Shown here: piece by piece, positions 63,388 to 64,000 of the stretch | Numbering within the stretch: the first letter of the stretch is position 1 | How the letters are laid out: each line of letters opens with the position of its first letter | Origin: Pegoplata infirma | Lineage: Eukaryota > Arthropoda > Insecta > Diptera > Anthomyiidae | Direction: 5' to 3' | DNA length: 64,000 nucleotides | Assembly (NCBI GenBank): GCA_963921195.1 | Contig: OY992537.1 | Location: 172,873,021 to 172,937,020 of the forward strand | The notes under the pieces: model-generated | Told to the model about the DNA's origin: nothing | The model's input: the letters and a program-made list of their open reading frames with translations, nothing else | Databases searched by the model: none | Position numbers and translations under genes: made by a program

Positions 63388-64000
63388 TAGGGCTTCCAAT
63401 CGGGATATCCCGATCCCGGAAATCCCGGGATTTTCGGGATTAGGCCAATCCCGAATCTCGGGATTTCTAATTTTCAATCCCGGGATTTTCGGGATCCCGA
63501 TTTTTTTATTTTTTTTTTTCAATATTTTTAGATTTTTTTCAATAATTTGTATAAAATATGAATTTTGTGGAACAAAATAAAAAAAAATCGACAAAAGTTC
63601 TGTCAGGTACCATGTTTTTGTTATAGAAAAAGGTGAAACGTTTGCGAAATGTAAAGAAATTCTAAAATCTAGTGGTGGTTCGACATAAGGGCTTTTATAT
63701 TTATTACTTTTACTCTTACAAGGAGCATAAGACCGTAAATGGCTTTTGACACATCTTAACTCCTTAAGTTGTAAACTTTTTTAATTTTATGTTTTACTAA
63801 AACATTTTTTAAAGGCGTGAGTGGGTTTTGACTAACTCTTAGTCACGCTCACGCAAACAATAATGGAATCACTCACTTATGACTTACGCTCACGCGTGAG
63901 TCATGCAAACTCTACTCTCGCTAACACATTTTTTACCAAAAAATACATTGCTAAAAAAATATTTGTTTTTTCAAGAATTGAAAAAAAAAATAAAAAAAAA
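63388..64000. mobile_element. Probable left end of a hAT-type element, running out of the window
   Basis: TAGGGCTTCCAATCGGGATA begins a stretch with repeated ATCCCGGGATTTTCGGGATC words (63390-63510), like the TTCCCGGGAA clusters in 39685-40481. No matching right end is found before the window ends. A GTGAGCGTGAG-rich patch at 63813-63915 may belong to a further TAGAGATG-type element. The overlapping ORFs on both strands (63277-63594) are products of the palindromic words. Confidence 0.45.

Noticed and set aside
63277..63594. ORFs on both strands rich in 'GIPGI/NPEIRDW'-like words
   Set aside because: They translate the palindromic TCCCGGGA repeats at the end of a hAT-like element; mirrored coding on both strands is an artefact.

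Overview
This 64 kb window is AT-rich, gene-poor nuclear DNA of an insect, most likely a higher (muscoid/calyptrate) fly. That is an inference from several things: poly-A/T-rich repeats throughout, a 65-nt intron, and a dispersed repeat with the 'ATACCCTCCAC ... GTGGAGGGTATA' signature that I associate with fly genomes. I found no intact host gene, rRNA gene, true tRNA gene, CRISPR array or bacterial operon. Almost everything that can be explained is transposable-element (TE) sequence. Many elements are nested and can be bounded exactly by terminal inverted repeats (TIRs) and target-site duplications (TSDs).

Layout. 1-8.7 kb: a broken unassigned ORF, a PIF/Harbinger-type MITE, several copies of a TA-flanked MITE family (here the 'CACTC family', ends CACTCAAAATAAT), a split two-exon fragment and a 1.2 kb palindromic MITE. 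8.9-12.7 kb: a dead coding region like a tnp2/CACTA-type transposase, interrupted by a 2.4 kb palindrome with an 8-bp TSD. 12.8-22.1 kb: a degenerate Helitron on the + strand with OTU protease, 15-residue repeats, N-terminal zinc-finger-like region, Rep and Pif1-type helicase parts, several of them duplicated in tandem. 22.4-24.7 kb: two copies of a short unassigned ORF. 24.7-32.5 kb: one CACTC MITE swollen by a nest of insertions up to six levels deep. 32.9-36.5 kb: a repeat block with a 145-bp minisatellite and about 70 copies of a 16-bp satellite. 36.5-37.9 kb: a second tnp2-like relic on the minus strand, itself duplicated.

37.9-47.5 kb: more CACTC MITEs carrying a tRNA-derived SINE dimer and hAT elements, and a relic of a hAT transposase. 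47.5-51.3 kb: a third tnp2-like relic (C-terminal part) and MITEs. 51.5-57.7 kb: a 3.5 kb tandem duplication, each unit holding two inverted halves of a dead Tc1-like transposase. 57.7-62.9 kb: MITEs, a degenerate 30-bp repeat field built on TTCTATAGAA, and a second SINE dimer. 62.9-64 kb: the start of one further hAT-like element and GTGAGC-rich sequence.

None of the coding pieces looks functional: all carry stops, frameshifts or lost catalytic residues. They document DNA transposons (hAT, Tc1/mariner, piggyBac-like, PIF-like, tnp2/CACTA-like), a Helitron and a SINE. The non-autonomous elements would have depended on transposases supplied from elsewhere. Family names come from motif recognition by eye, not from database searches.
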